A stretch of DNA of 64,000 nt from Vreelandella olivaria (GCA_004295565.1 AP019416.1:4216001-4280000), one strand, 5' to 3'; numbered from the stretch's first letter, positions 51,130 through 62,012 are shown. Program-made: numbers and translations. The notes: generated by a model from the sequence alone, not told the origin.

Positions 51130-52714
51130 TCACACCACCCCCTGGCTACGCAGGTAGTCATCGTAGCTGCCGCTAAAATCGACAATGCCATCGGGCTGCA
51201 TATCAATAATGCGCGTGGCTAGCGAGGACACAAACTCGCGGTCGTGACTCACAAACAGCAGCGTGCCGGGGTAGTTCTCCAGGGCCAGATTCAGCGCCTC
51301 GATAGACTCCATATCCAGGTGGTTCGTCGGTTCATCCATCAGCATTACGTTGGGCTGAGTGAGGATTAACTTACCGAACAGCATGCGCCCCTGCTCGCCA
51401 CCGGAAATCACCTTCACCGATTTGCCAATATCGTCGCTGGAAAACAGCATCCGCCCCAGGGCACCGCGAACCACCTGCTCGCCCCCTGCGTCCATGCCGA
51501 CATCCACTCAAACAATGTGGCATCGACGGCAAAATCATCGCTGTGATCCTGAGCAAAACACCCACCTCGGCGGCCTCGGTACTTCACTTCGCCAGCATCC
51601 GGGTGCAGCTCGCCCGCCAGGGTTTTCAGCAGCGTGGTTTTACCAATGCCGTTGGGGCCGATAATAGCAATCCGCTCGCCGGCTTCAACGGTCATGGAGA
51701 GGCGCTCGAACAGCGGCTTGTCGCCCTCATAGCTCTTGGTAATGCCATCCACGTTAACGGCATTGCGGTGGATTTTCTTGGCTTGATCAAAACGGATAAA
51801 GGGCTTACCCGACTGGAAGGCTTGATGTCTTCCAGCTTGATTTTATCGATTTGACGCGCCCGAGACGTGGCCTGCTTGGCCTTTGAGGCGTTGGCAGAAA
51901 AGCGGCTTACGAACTGCTGCAGCTCGGCAATCTGGGCCTTTTTCTTGGCGTTATCCGAGTGCTGGCGCTCACGAACCGCGGTGGCGGCAGTCATATAATC
52001 ATCGTAGTTACCCGGGAACAGGGTAATTTCACCGTAATCCAGATCCGCCATATGGGTGCAGACGCTGTTCAGGAAGTGGCGGTCGTGGGAGATGATGATC
52101 ATGGTGCTGCTGCGCGCTTTAAGAATATCTTCCAGCCAGCGGATAGTATTGATATCCAGGTGGTTGGTCGGCTCATCCAGCAGCAGTACATCCGGGTCTG
52201 AAAACAGCGCCTGAGCCAGCAGCACCCGCAGCTTCCAGCCGGGTGACACTTCGCTCATCGGGCCAGTGTGCTGCTCAATGGGAATACCCAGACCCAGCAG
52301 CAGTTCACCGGCGCGGGACTCAGCGGTGTAGCCATCCAGCTCCGCAAAGCGCACTTCCAGATCAGCAACGGCCATGCCGTCCTCTTCGCTCATCTCTGCC
52401 AGAGAGTAGATGCGCTCGCGCTCGGCAGCGACCGACCAGAGCTCGACATTGCCCATGATCACGGTGTCGATAACGCGCTCGTTTTCAAACGCAAACTGAT
52501 CCTGACGCAGCTTACCCAGCCGAGTACTGCTATCCAGCATCACCTGGCCGGAAGAGGGCTCCAAATCGCCACCGAGAATTTTCATAAAGGTGGATTTGCC
52601 ACAGCCGTTCGCGCCGATCAGGCCATAACGGTTGCCGTTATTGAATTTAACGGAGACATTTTCAAACAGGGGCTTAGCCCCAAACTGCATGGTGATATTG
52701 GCGGTAGCGATCAC
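51130..52714 (-). CDS. ybiT: ABC-F ATPase YbiT (two frameshifts)
   Basis: Soluble ABC-F protein of about 528 residues with two ATPase cassettes and no membrane domain; such proteins act on the ribosome. The first cassette has Walker [10 protein letters not shown], signature [16 protein letters not shown] (typical of YbiT) and [12 protein letters not shown] linker with [20 protein letters not shown] follows. The second has [23 protein letters not shown] and [11 protein letters not shown]. Breaks near 51820 and 51510 are repaired by single bases. It is convergent with the ZipA-like gene and stands alone. Confidence 0.92.
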
Positions 52715-52824
52715 AAAGGAGCCCTGGTTAGCGCATTGTCAGTAACGACAGCTTACAACGAATAGAAAGGCTCGCGATTCTACGCGCTATTGAACGGGTA
52801 TTCACCCATCAGACTTTAGTCACA

Positions 52825-53680
52825 TCAACTGATTGCCGGGATATCGAGTAGAAAGCGTTCATCATCAATCGCTTGGCGCAATCGCGAGTGTAAAATATCG
52901 ACGACCCCTTGATGCTCCCCCCACCAGTTGGGTCGTGGTAACGGAAAGCCCTGGATGCTGTTTTTCAGCGGCAGCGCATATTTCCGCAATATCGCCGCCC
53001 TCCCCGGCGTGTCGCCCCGGAGAAAGAAACAGCATCGCCAAGATAAACGGACCTGACTTGAACTCCGGCAGCGCCAGCAAGTTTTCCAGTAGCGGCTCAT
53101 TAAAGCGGTACTCATCGCCCTGGCGGCGCTCCATGGAGGCAGCGGCAACACAGGCGGCGTCATCGCCAAGCAGCACACTAAGTTGCCCCGCCAGGCGGTT
53201 GCGTACGGCAGTGACTTCGGGAATCGGGCTACCGTGATCCACCAACGCCACGCGGGGTTTAGCGCCTGGTCGAAGCTTGTCGCGCACGTTATCGGCCAGC
53301 AGATGGGCTAAGCGCAGGTCGTTATCACCGAACTCATCCACCAAGGGCTGGGCGACGCGCACTTTAACGTGGGGAAAGCGCTCTTGCAGGGTGGCCATGC
53401 GTTCAGGCAGATAACCCGTCAGTGCTTTGCTGGGGCCAAAAAAGAATGGCAGCACGATAATCTCCGTTGCCCCCTGTTCGGCACTGCGTTCAGCGGCGGG
53501 GCCAAGGGTAGTGGCAGGGATACCATCGATCTCGTCGGCCGGAATCTTATTGGAGTGCAGCAGCGAAGCCGCCTGCACGGTTTCACCGATAAGCTCGCTA
53601 AGCGCAGCCGCCACGCGACGTAAGTTCAGCGTCGCCTGCGCTCGTAGCGAGCCGTTATCCACCAGAAATATCGCGCGCAT
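52825..53680 (-). CDS. CbiX/SirB-type chelatase family protein (frameshifted)
   Basis: About 285 residues with two tandem chelatase-like half domains. The first starts MRAIFLVDNGSLRAQATLNL and has IIVLPFFFGPSKALTGYLPE; the second begins KPRVALVDHGSPIPEVTAVR with LAMLFLSPGRHAGEGGDI. The DHGS motif and SPGRHAGEGGDI resemble CbiX/sirohydrochlorin chelatases, where His residues hold the metal. One extra G near 52925 restores the ending DILHSRLRQAIDDERFLLDI. GGAGG precedes ATG 53680. No other sirohaem or cobalamin genes are near, so the substrate tetrapyrrole is open; TspO nearby is suggestive only. Confidence 0.78.
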
Positions 53681-53816
53681 GCTTGCCTCCACTCGTTGGG
53701 ATTGAATAAGCCGTGTGAGCTGTCAGGTAAGTGATCACCAGTGACATGGTAAGATGGCTGTTTTACAAAGGTGTAGCCCACAATGCTATTTGATGACGAT
53801 ATGTTGCTTGATAACC

Positions 53817-54407
53817 ATGCTTGATACTACTGCCCTTAACCAGCAGAGAAACTTCTTTGAGGGCCATGCCGCGATATGGCTATTTGGCTACGGCTCGCTG
53901 ATTTGGAAGGCGGATTTTGCCTACTTAGAGCGTCGCCCGGCGTATATACACGGCTGGGAACGGCGGTTTTGGCAGGGCTCCCACGACCACCGTGGCACGC
54001 CTGAAGCGCCTGGGCGGGTGGCGACGCTGGTTCGCGCCGAGGGTTCGATTTGCCACGGTATGGCTTACCGCATCACTCCGGAAGTGCTCGCCCCGCTGGA
54101 TGTGCGTGAGAAGAACGGCTATTTGCGGGAAAAAGTAGCGCTGACGTTCGTTGATGAGAAGACGTCTGTTGCTGAGAAGAGCAGCGGAACCGAACAGAGT
54201 GAAGGGCTTATTTACCTGGCCAGTGAAGACAATCCGGCCTTTTTGGGCGACGCGCCGCTTGATGAAATCGCCCAGCAAATTGCCAATGCTCATGGCCCCA
54301 GCGGCCCCAACCGCGACTACCTGGTCAATCTGGCCGTGGCGCTGCGGGAACTAGGCGCCAAAGATGCCCATATCTTTGCTCTGGAACAACAGCTGAGCCA
54401 ATTTTAA
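53817..54407 (+). CDS. chaC: ChaC-family gamma-glutamylcyclotransferase
   Basis: About 196 residues, intact. IWLFGYGSLIWKADFAYLER is the GGCT substrate loop (YGSLIW), and FWQGSHDHRGTPEAPGRVAT and REKNGYLREKVAL (the latter with the probable catalytic Glu) are ChaC landmarks. The enzyme splits gamma-glutamyl peptides such as glutathione into 5-oxoproline and Cys-Gly. ATG 53817 lacks a strong ribosome binding site; another ATG at 53783, in a different frame, follows AAAGG and could be the true start if a base is wrong nearby. It is divergent from the chelatase gene and convergent with the HPP gene. Confidence 0.88.
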   Translation: MLDTTALNQQRNFFEGHAAIWLFGYGSLIWKADFAYLERRPAYIHGWERRFWQGSHDHRGTPEAPGRVATLVRAEGSICHGMAYRITPEVLAPLDVREKNGYLREKVALTFVDEKTSVAEKSSGTEQSEGLIYLASEDNPAFLGDAPLDEIAQQIANAHGPSGPNRDYLVNLAVALRELGAKDAHIFALEQQLSQF

Positions 54408-54409
54408 CA

Positions 54410-54928
54410 CTACCAGTAGCGTGGATAACGGCGGTGACGGGCAAGATTATTGACCAGGATAGCGATAATCAACATCACTATACTGCCCGCACCAATTGGC
54501 AAAGAGGGTACCACCACCCCAGTTGATGAACGCTGGCACCCCCGCCTACCGCAATCAGCGCGGCGCCCGGTGGATGAACCGTGTGGGTTAGCTGCATACC
54601 CAGTACCGACAGCGAGACGGCCAGGGCCATTGAAAGCGGTGTCGCCCCCAGCAGTTGATAGCAAGCAACACCAATACCCGCGGAGAGCACGCTGCCAAAC
54701 AGTACATGGCTGGGTTGGGCAAAAGGACTTTCAGGTGCCGCATAGATGAGCACGGAGGTTGCGCCGAAGGAGCCTACGATCAGCAGTTGTTGTGACAGCC
54801 ACGCCGAGCTTAACCAGCAAATGACCGCCATACCGGTAAAGGCCCCGAGCCATGACCAAAAGCATCCTGCCAGCCTACCTGGGTGCGCTTAACTGGCTGC
54901 CCCGCATCTTGCCAAGATAAGTTTTCAT
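54410..54928 (-). CDS. HPP-family membrane protein (frameshifts)
   Basis: Four-helix inner-membrane protein of about 173 residues. The N-terminus (MKTYLGKMRGSQLSAP) is joined by single bases near 54860-54880 to SWLGAFTGMAVICWLSSAWL; then GSFGATSVLIYAAPESPFAQ, THTVHPPGAAL (the name-giving motif) and a C-terminal helix IGAGSIVMLIIAILVNNLAR. A further break lies near 54510. Some HPP proteins are linked to nitrite transport; the function here is not known. It stands alone, its stop two bases from the chaC stop. Confidence 0.8.
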
Positions 54929-55119
54929 TGCACTCGCTTTGCACAAAATGAGTGCAAATGATGCCAAAATGCACCAAATAAGCAAATGACAATCTGTCAT
55001 GCCCCTGATGAAACTGACTCACGGGCTAATTAACTCAGGCTAGCAAAAGGTGGGCGTTTATTTTTTCATACAATTTTATAAACACACCCCAGGCTTGATC
55101 GTCATATTAGATAGAAGGG

Positions 55120-55416
55120 CTAAATAGAAGGATCAAACAGTTTAACTTCGCGTATATCAACCTGCTCCCAAACACGCTCCGTCATATAAGGTTCTTGCGC
55201 CAGCCAAGCCTCTAAATCTTCTCGCGTGGCAAATCGGAAATGGGCATTAGAGCCGATCATTTTGCCTTCATCGTTCAATATCACCCCACCACTGACGAAA
55301 TTACCCGACCGGTAGAGAGTGCGCAGGCCTTCCAGGTGGGGTTCGCGACAAGCCAAGCGGCGGTTTATGGCATCTTCATCTGTATAGTCATGGGCTACTA
55401 ACGCATATTGCTTCAT
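55120..55416 (-). CDS. YciI-like protein
   Basis: Intact 98-residue protein. MKQYALVAHDYTDEDAINRR and the central REPHLEGLRTLYRSGNFVSG, with the His expected in the YciI active-site pair, then RFATREDLEAWLAQEPYMTE. The ferredoxin-like YciI family has no established general reaction, although some act as dehydrochlorinases. It is single, 22 bases upstream of the next minus-strand gene. The 54929-55119 region upstream of the HPP gene shows no gene; it holds near-repeats of ATGAGTGCAAATGATGC type near 54948. Confidence 0.85.
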   Translation of the reverse strand: MKQYALVAHDYTDEDAINRRLACREPHLEGLRTLYRSGNFVSGGVILNDEGKMIGSNAHFRFATREDLEAWLAQEPYMTERVWEQVDIREVKLFDPSI

Positions 55417-55437
55417 TTACGACTCCTCTCAGTGTGC

Positions 55438-55863
55438 CTACATCATCAACCAGGAAAGAATAAACAGCCCCAGCACGGTACGCACAATACCGCCTAGCAG
55501 CGAACCGCGCAGAAACGCACGCAAACCGCCCCACAGGATCAGCAGCCCGATCACTAAGACGGCAATACTGAAAAAGGAATCATTGATTCCCAGCGAACGG
55601 GTCAAGCCGTCGATAAAATCGCCGAACGCTGCAAAGAAGTTGGTAAAAATGCCCAGCAGAAAATCCACCACCACGCGGATCGCTTCACCGATAGTTTCGC
55701 CGATTTCGTCAAAAAGCCGTTTGTCTGCATTGCGTATGGCTGCATCGATAGTACCCAAGACTGAGAAGGACAAACGGCATTGTCGGTTAAATACGCTGAC
55801 TGAGCAAAGCAAGGCAAATCCATTCCACTCTTCGCCTTCCGTTTTTAGCGTCTTTCCTGCCAA
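55438..55863 (-). CDS. Small membrane protein of unknown function
   Basis: I do not recognise a family. The frame of 141 residues has a C-terminal half that looks membranous: GEAIRVVVDFLLGIFTNFFA, then SIAVLVIGLLILWGGLRAFL and GGIVRTVLGLFILSWLMM. The first 37 residues (EEWNGFALLCSVSVFNRQCR) look unlike protein start sequence, and a start at a TTG or GTG near the GTIDAAIRNADKRLFDEIGE segment, or a frameshift, is likely. It is divergent from aidB. Confidence 0.5.
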   Translation of the reverse strand: MAGKTLKTEGEEWNGFALLCSVSVFNRQCRLSFSVLGTIDAAIRNADKRLFDEIGETIGEAIRVVVDFLLGIFTNFFAAFGDFIDGLTRSLGINDSFFSIAVLVIGLLILWGGLRAFLRGSLLGGIVRTVLGLFILSWLMM

Positions 55864-55937
55864 GCAACTACCCTAATAATCATAAAACGTTCGTTTAAAT
55901 AAACACCCTTATCGTCACTACGCGCTAGGTGCATGCC

Positions 55938-57608
55938 ATGACCCACCACTACCCGCTTGCCGATCGACTTCACGCCAGCACGCATTTGGTGGAAAACCAG
56001 CCACCGTCACTGGAGAACTACAACAGCTACACCACTGATCGTGCGCTTCAGGAGGGCGTTAGACGAGAAAGCGGCTCTGACGACGACGCGCCACTCAAAA
56101 CGTTTGGCCAGTGGGCGGGCTCCCCCGAGGCGATTGCCTTGGGGGTTGACGCCAACCGCTACTCCCCCCAGCTGGTCACCCACGACCGGCAAGGCCATCG
56201 GGTCGATTTGATCGAGTTTCATCCCGCCTATCATCAGCTTATGCAAACGGCGATAGAGCATGGCCTGCATGCCAGCCCCTGGCGAAACCCTCAACCCGGT
56301 GCGCATGTTAATCGTGCCGCCCACTACTTTTTACAGACTCAGGTAGAAGCCGGTCACGGCTGCCCAATCACCATGACCTTTGCCGCCCTGCCCGCTCTTC
56401 GCCATCAGCCCAGCCTGCTTGAACAATGGGGCGATAAAATCACCGCGCCACATTACGATTCGCGCAACGTGCCCTATTTCGAGAAACAGGGTCTCACTCT
56501 CGGCATGGCAATGACCGAAAAACAGGGCGGCTCCGATGTGCGTCTGAACACCACCCGCGCCCACCCCATTGATCAAGGCGGGCCGGGTGAAGCTTTGAGC
56601 TGGTGGGGCATAAGTGGTTTGTCTCTGCCCCCATGTGCGACGCCTTTCTGGTACTTGCCCAGGCACCCGGCGGCTTGAGCTGTTTTTTGCTGCCTCGCTG
56701 GCGGCCCGATGGCAGCAAGAACCCGCTTCATATACAGCAGCTAAAGCGCAAAATGGGCAACGTATCGAATGCTTCCAGCGAGACAGAGCTTCGGGGCGCC
56801 TTTGCCTGGATGGTGGGCGATGAAGGGCGTGGTGTGCGCACCATCATCGAGATGGTCGCCATGACCCGCTATGATTGCATGATTGGCTCCGCTGCCGGAA
56901 TGCGCCAGGCCACCGCCCAGGCGATCCACCACGCCTCTCATCGCCATGCCTTCGGGGCGCGCTTGAGCGAACAGCCACTGATGCAAAACGTGCTCGCTGA
57001 CCTGGCCATTGAGAGCGAAGCCGCCACCACCTTAATGCTGCGCATGGCCCGAGCCATGGATCACCAGGGCAACGAGCATGAGCGCCTGCTTTCGCGAATC
57101 GCCACCCCGTCGGCAAGTACTGGATCTGTAAGCGCACGCCCCACCACGCTTACGAGGCAATGGAGGTGATTGGCGGAAGCGGGGTCATGGAAACCCATAT
57201 GATGCCGCGCCTGTTTCGCGAGTCGCCCATCAACGCCATTTGGGAAGGCAGCGGAAATGTACAGTGTTTGGATATTCTGCGCGCGATTGAAAAGCAGCCT
57301 GAAGTGCTCGACGCCTACTTCGCCGAACTTGCCAAAGCGCAAGGCGCTGATGCGCATCTTGACCGCTTTATTCACCACTTACAGCGTTCAATGCAGGATA
57401 CCCAAGCGCTCCAGTACCGCGCCCGCCAGTTGGCGGACGGTATGGCTCTAGCGCTACAAGGCGCCCTGCTGGTTCAGCACGCCCCGCTTATGTAGCCGAT
57501 GCATTCTGCGCTGGTCGGCTTGCCGACCGCAGTGGCCTCAATACAGGCACGCTGCCCACCGGGCTGGATTGCGCGGCGATCATCCAGCGTGCTCGACCTG
57601 CGGAGTAA
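55938..57608 (+). CDS. aidB: AidB-type acyl-CoA dehydrogenase (three frameshifts)
   Basis: About 556 residues, matching E. coli AidB in order. ENYNSYTTDRALQEGVRRES corresponds to the AidB N-terminal domain, RVDLIEFHPAYHQLMQTAIE and VEAGHGCPITMTFAALPAL follow, MTEKQGGSDVRLNTTRA is the FAD site, and VGHKWFVSAPMCDAFLVLAQ, GMTRYD-like MTRYDCMIGSAAGMRQA, ESPINAIWEGSGNVQCLDIL and the ending AAIIQRARPAE close it. Breaks lie near 56605, 57115 and 57485. In E. coli AidB is induced by alkylation and binds DNA; no ada-type operator is recognisable here. Confidence 0.92.
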
Positions 57609-57720
57609 AGCCATTTGAGTGAGCCCGTGGAATAAGCGTTCACGACCATGGTCGTCTTTTATGCTAAAACTGTTCACGTTAAAACTGTCCGAATTAAAGA
57701 CAATGATTAATAAAGTGATA

Positions 57721-57920
57721 GCGGGAGAGCTTGGCGCATCAACAGTCGATGACGCCAGCGCCGAAGGAGCAACTGCCCCGGAAACTCTCAGGCAACCGGA
57801 CCGCTATCACCCTCGCTTTCCGAAGAGCGGCTGATGACTGCGTCACTCAGCCCACCGAAGGAGCAAACGCACCAGCGGATGCGTGAATCTCTCAGGTTCC
57901 ATGACGGAAGGGGTACGCCC
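57721..57920 (+). promoter_or_regulatory. Tandem glycine riboswitch
   Basis: Two aptamers follow each other. The first runs from GCGGGAGAGC to CAACCGGACCGC and holds CGCCGAAGGAGCAACTGCCC and ACTCTCAGGCAACCGG. The second (about 57826-57920) holds CACCGAAGGAGCAAACGC and AATCTCTCAGGTTCCATGAC. CCGAAGGAGCAA plus CTCTCAGG repeated twice with a short linker is the gcvT-type glycine riboswitch. It ends about 58 bases before the dadA-type start, so glycine should control that gene. No clear terminator hairpin is visible after aptamer 2; control by ribosome access is possible. Confidence 0.93.
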
Positions 57921-57977
57921 AGCAGCATTTACGCCGTTAGGTGGTATTCCCGACGCTCATACAATCTGGAGAGAGTT

Positions 57978-59238
57978 ATGCAACGCATTGCCGTTATCGG
58001 TGGTGGTATCACCGGCATTACCAGCGCCTACGCCCTGGCCAAACGTGGCTATGACGTCACCGTATTTGAAAAGCACCGCTACGCCGCCATGGAAACCTCA
58101 TTCGCCAACGGCGGTCAGCTCTCGGCGTCTAACGCCGAGGTGTGGAACCACTGGCCGACGGTGGTCAAAGGCCTGCGCTGGATGCTGAGAAACGACGCTC
58201 CGCTGCTGGTTAACCCCGCCCAAGCTGGCACAAGCTCAGTTGGTTTGGCGAGTTTATCGCCTCGATCCCCCGCTACGCTGCCAACACTACCGAGACCGCC
58301 CGCCTGGCCATTGCCACACGAGAGCACCTGTTTCAGTGGGCAAAAGACGAGCAGATCGATTTTGACCTCAAGCAGAAAGGGATTTTGCATATCTACCGCG
58401 ATAAAGCGGGCTATGACCACGCCACCAAGGTATCGCAGCTGCTTAGCAAAGGCGGACTGGAGCGCCGCGCGGTCACCCCCGACGAGATGCGCGCCATCGA
58501 ACCTACTCTGGCGGGCAGCTACTACGGCGGCTTCTATACCGAAAGCGATGCCACCGGCGATATTCATAAGTTTACCCACGGTCTGGCACAAGCCGCCGAG
58601 CGCCGCGGCGTAACGCTTAAATATGGCCACAGCGTGCAGGATATCGGCGCGGACGAACAGCACGCCTGGATCACCGCCACCCTTGAAGGCGAGGCTGACG
58701 GTGAGCCGGTACGCGAAACCTTTGATAGCGTGGTGGTATGCGCAGGCGTAGGCAGCCGCGCCCTGGCCGCCAAGCTGGGCGACCGGGTCAATATCTACCC
58801 GGTAAAGGGCTATTCGATCACCGTGCAGCTTGATGATGCCGCCTCCCAGCAGGCAGCCCCACCGTGAGCCTGCTGGATGACGAAACCAAGTTGGTGACCA
58901 GCCGCCTGGGCGACGATCGCTTCCGTATTGCAGGCACCGCCGAGTTTAACGGCTATAACCGCGATATCCGCGATAACCGCATCCGCCCGCTGATCCGCTG
59001 GGTGGAAGAGTGCTTCCCCGGCGTCAGCACCCGCCGCGTGGTGCCCTGGGCGGGCCTGCGCCCGATGCTTCCCAATATGTTGCCCAAAGTCGGCCCCGGC
59101 AAGTTACCCACGGTGTTCTACAACACCGGCCACGGCCACCTGGGCTGGACGCTCTCCGCCATCACGGCGGATATGCTGGCGGATGCGATAGAGGATAAAA
59201 ACGTCCACTCTCAGCAAGCCACCCAGTCGCTTAGCTAG
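57978..59238 (+). CDS. D-amino acid dehydrogenase/glycine-oxidase-type FAD protein, DadA-like (frameshifts)
   Basis: DAO-family flavoprotein of about 420 residues. The Rossmann motif is MQRIAVIGGGITGITSAYAL; the DadA landmark SFANGGQLSASNAEVWNHW follows, with FTESDATGDIHKFTHG-like FYTESDATGDIHKFTHGLAQ and the C-terminal FAD block YNTGHGHLGWTLSAIT. Breaks near 58240, 58380 and 58860 are repaired by single bases. GGAGAGAG precedes the ATG. Canonical DadA deaminates D-amino acids to keto acids and passes electrons to the respiratory chain; control by a glycine riboswitch suggests glycine as substrate or effector here. No alanine racemase gene follows, unlike dad operons. Confidence 0.88.
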
Positions 59239-59305
59239 TCCCAACCATGACAAGTCCGGGCAGGCTTCCGGTAAGATATAAAGCATCCCACTACAGGCGT
59301 GTTTT

Positions 59306-60231
59306 ATGCTTAACCAGCGTGCATTAACCTACCTCAATGAAGTGATTCGCCGCGGCTCGCTCAGGCGCGCCGCCGCCCACCTCAATGTTGACGCCTCTGC
59401 CGTTAGCCGCCAATTAAAAGCGCTAGAAGAAGAGTTGGATACCCAGCTATGTGAGCGGCACGGAAGGGGGATGCGTGCTACTGCAGCGGGCCAGCTCCTG
59501 GTGCACCATTTTCATGCCCAGCGAGCATCAGAAGAGGCCGTACTATCCCAGCTCATGGCCCTTCAGAGCCTAGCGAAAGGGGAGGTTCGTATTGCCGTGG
59601 GAGAAGGGTTTATCGCTGACCTGATCGCCGCACCGTTAGGCACTTTTATGTCAGCGTTTTCAGGTATCAATGTCGAAATTCGCATGGCGGGTGTCAACGA
59701 AGCGATGTCGTTACTCAAAGATCGTGAAGTGGATATAGCGCTACTTTATGCACCGCCGGTAGACCCGCAACTTTTCTGCCATGTAGAAACGCGCCAGCCG
59801 CTCGATGTTATTGTGCCCCCAATCACCCACTGAGTGATCTTAACCGCCCTGTAACCCTGCATGACTTAAAGGGGTGGCCCCTGGCGTTAATGGATAACCC
59901 TTTCGGTATGCGGCAAATGGTCAACATGGTGGCCCACCAGGAGCGCATTCATCTTGAAGCACGCCTGCATACCAACTCTGTTTCGGTGTTAAAGAATTTC
60001 GTCCGCTCAGGCATTGGCGTTACGTTTATGCCCGAACTCACCGTAGCGGATGAGATTGAGCGCGGTGAAATCTTCACACTGCCGATGCAGTATCCGGTGA
60101 TGAACGGTACGCGGGCACAAATTGTTAGCCTGAAAGGGCAAGAGCTCCCGGTTGCCTCAACCACTTGCATCGATCATTTGCACAAAGGCATGCGCTTTTT
60201 CTCCGCCGATGCACCACGACTGTTGCAATAA
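59306..60231 (+). CDS. LysR-family transcriptional regulator (frameshifted)
   Basis: About 309 residues. The N-terminal winged HTH is ALTYLNEVIRRGSLRRAAAH, then DASAVSRQLKALEEELDTQL; the effector domain begins KGEVRIAVGEGFIADLIAAP. One base near 59820 joins VPPITH to HPLSDLNRPVTLHDLKGW. The ending is VKLHK-free, VASTTCIDHLHKGMRFFS. It lies 125 bases upstream of the TRAP operon on the same strand rather than divergent from it, so it may control dctPQM as well as itself. Confidence 0.88.
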
Positions 60232-60357
60232 AAGCCACAGTTTAGGTATTGCATAGTCAACACCTCAATACATAGTCTTCTAGTAGGCACTCCTTATAAA
60301 TCCAATAACGCGCCCTTAGCGCCTCATAGCTCACGACAATAAACCAGGAGACTTACG

Positions 60358-61391
60358 ATGTTTACTCAGCACTTTTCACCCAAACGACTCATCTCGGCTT
60401 GCCTGATTGGCTCTGCCATGATGGCAGGAAACACTCTTGCAGCCACCACCATTAATCTCAGCTATAACGGTGCACCCGACCCAGAGAAGAATGCTGTCCA
60501 CGTCTTTGCAGAGAATCTTAAAACGTTGGTAGACGAAAAAACTGACGGTGAGATCCAGCTTGAGCTCTATCCGAATAGCATGCTGGGCGAAGAGCAGGAG
60601 CGCATGGAACAGACCATGAGCACGCCGATGCTCAATGTGGCGTCATTTGCGGGTGTCTCTCCTCTTGTTGATGAAATCTTCGTTAGCGCTATTCCGTTTC
60701 TGTTCAACGATTTTTCTGCAGCCCGCACTTTCTTCGATGAGGGTGAGTATTGGCAGGAAGTCAGCAACGCTCTGCAGGAGCGTGCGGGGATCGATATGCT
60801 AGCCGTTGTGGAAGAGGGCGGCTTTTTGGCGTTCACCAATAACGAAAGGCCGATCAGCCATCCTGACGACTTCGAAGGACTCCGCTTTCGCGCCATGGAT
60901 CCTAGCCAGGTCGCTCTCTATGAGGCCTTCGGCGCCTCCGGCACGCCCATCCCTGGACAGAAACCTACATGGCACTGCGCACCGGGGTGGCTGATGGCCA
61001 AATGAACCCGCCGATGTATATCATCCTAGGCAGCCTTTACGAAGTGCAGGACTACCTGACCCTCGCCAATATCCAGTACTCCGACCAATTCCTGGTAGGC
61101 AACAGCGAAATGATCGCGGGTTGGGATGATGAGCTTCGTAGCGCCTTTATGGAGGCCGTCGCCGAAGCCAATCACAATGCCCGCGAGCATAACGAAGAGC
61201 AAGTCGAGGCGCGTATTGCCTATCTGGAAGAGCAAGGTATGGAAGTGATTCGCCCTTCTGAAGAGGAGCTCGCCGCCTTCCGCGAAATCGGCCAGCCTGC
61301 TTATCTTGAGTGGCTCGGTGAGCGTGATATCGAGCAACGCTGGATCGATATGGCGTTGGAAGATGCAGGCATGAGCGGACTGCTCGACTAA
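60358..61391 (+). CDS. dctP: TRAP transporter solute-binding protein DctP (frameshifted)
   Basis: Periplasmic binding protein of about 345 residues. A signal peptide ends near ...MMAGNTLA, then TINLSYNGAPDPEKNAVHVF and LELYPNSMLGEEQERMEQTM; FRAMDPSQVALYEAFGASGT contains the conserved arginine that pairs with carboxylate ligands. One base near 60960 joins GQKP to TYMALRTGVADGQMNPPMYI. The last helix is EEELAAFREIGQPAYLEWLG. A hairpin lies between it and dctQ. The ligand is probably an organic acid; with the M15 dipeptidase downstream, a D-alanine- or peptide-derived acid is possible. Confidence 0.9.
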
Positions 61392-61416
61392 CGGCTGTTA
61401 ACACCGTTGCAAAACA

Positions 61417-61446
61417 GGGGCTGGAACCTTACCGGCCCCCTATTTT
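61417..61446 (+). terminator. Hairpin between dctP and dctQ
   Basis: GGGGCTGG-AACCTTA-CCGGCCCC forms an eight-base stem followed by CTATTTTCC. This is a leaky terminator position often seen after binding-protein genes, giving more DctP than membrane subunits. Confidence 0.65.
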
Positions 61447-61449
61447 CCG

Positions 61450-61494
61450 TTCTTAATGTCCCAGTACTTAATGTTCTAGTGCTTAACGTTTCTG
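61450..61494 (+). repeat. Fifteen-base tandem repeats before dctQ
   Basis: TTCTTAATGTCCCAG, TACTTAATGTTCTAG and TGCTTAACGTTTCTG follow head to tail, with a degenerate fourth unit TGCTTCATGGAAGGC that runs into the dctQ ribosome binding site. Confidence 0.7.
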
Positions 61495-61513
61495 TGCTTC
61501 ATGGAAGGCTGCC

Positions 61514-62012
61514 ATGTTTAATACGCTTCGATCCCGTCTTTTGGCGATCAGTCGCCCGGTTACCCTGACCCTGGCGGGCGCGCTGCTATCCATCAATGTT
61601 GCGGCCATATTGTATGGGGTGTTTGCCCGCTACATCGCTGGTGGCGCACCTATCTGGACAGATGAGCTATCGCGATTTTTGATTATCGCCACCGTGATGC
61701 TCGCAGCTGGCGCCGTCTGGTCGGAAGGGGGTCACATGCGTGTTGGCCTGTTGGAAAAGCTGCTGCCAACCCCTTCGCGCATTTGCTGAACGTGTATCAG
61801 TGGCTGCTCACCCTGCTGATTGCAGCGGGGGTGCCTGGGTAAGCTATCGCTATGCACTCTCGGTCAGCATGTTTACCACCTCTGGACTCGGCATTAGCCG
61901 CACGGTGCCCTCCTCTCGCTACCCGTTGGCTTTTTATTACTGGCTTGGCATGCGCTTCTCTATGGCCCCGCGCCGCTTAAAACCGTTGAGGACTTTCTAT
62001 GAAGACCGTTGA
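61514..62012 (+). CDS. dctQ: TRAP transporter small membrane subunit DctQ (frameshifted)
   Basis: Four-helix membrane subunit, about 165 residues. RPVTLTLAGALLSINVAAILYGV-type first helix, RYIAGGAPIWTDELSRFLII (the W-x-E-E/D motif) and EGGHMRVGLLEKLLP are DctQ landmarks. One base near 61780 and another near 61820 and 61905 restore LNVYQWLLTLLIAA and SVSMFTTSGLGISRTVPL. The 3' end depends on the frame; a stop at 62002 (KTVEDFL) or at 62012 is possible. GAAGG precedes the start. Confidence 0.85.
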
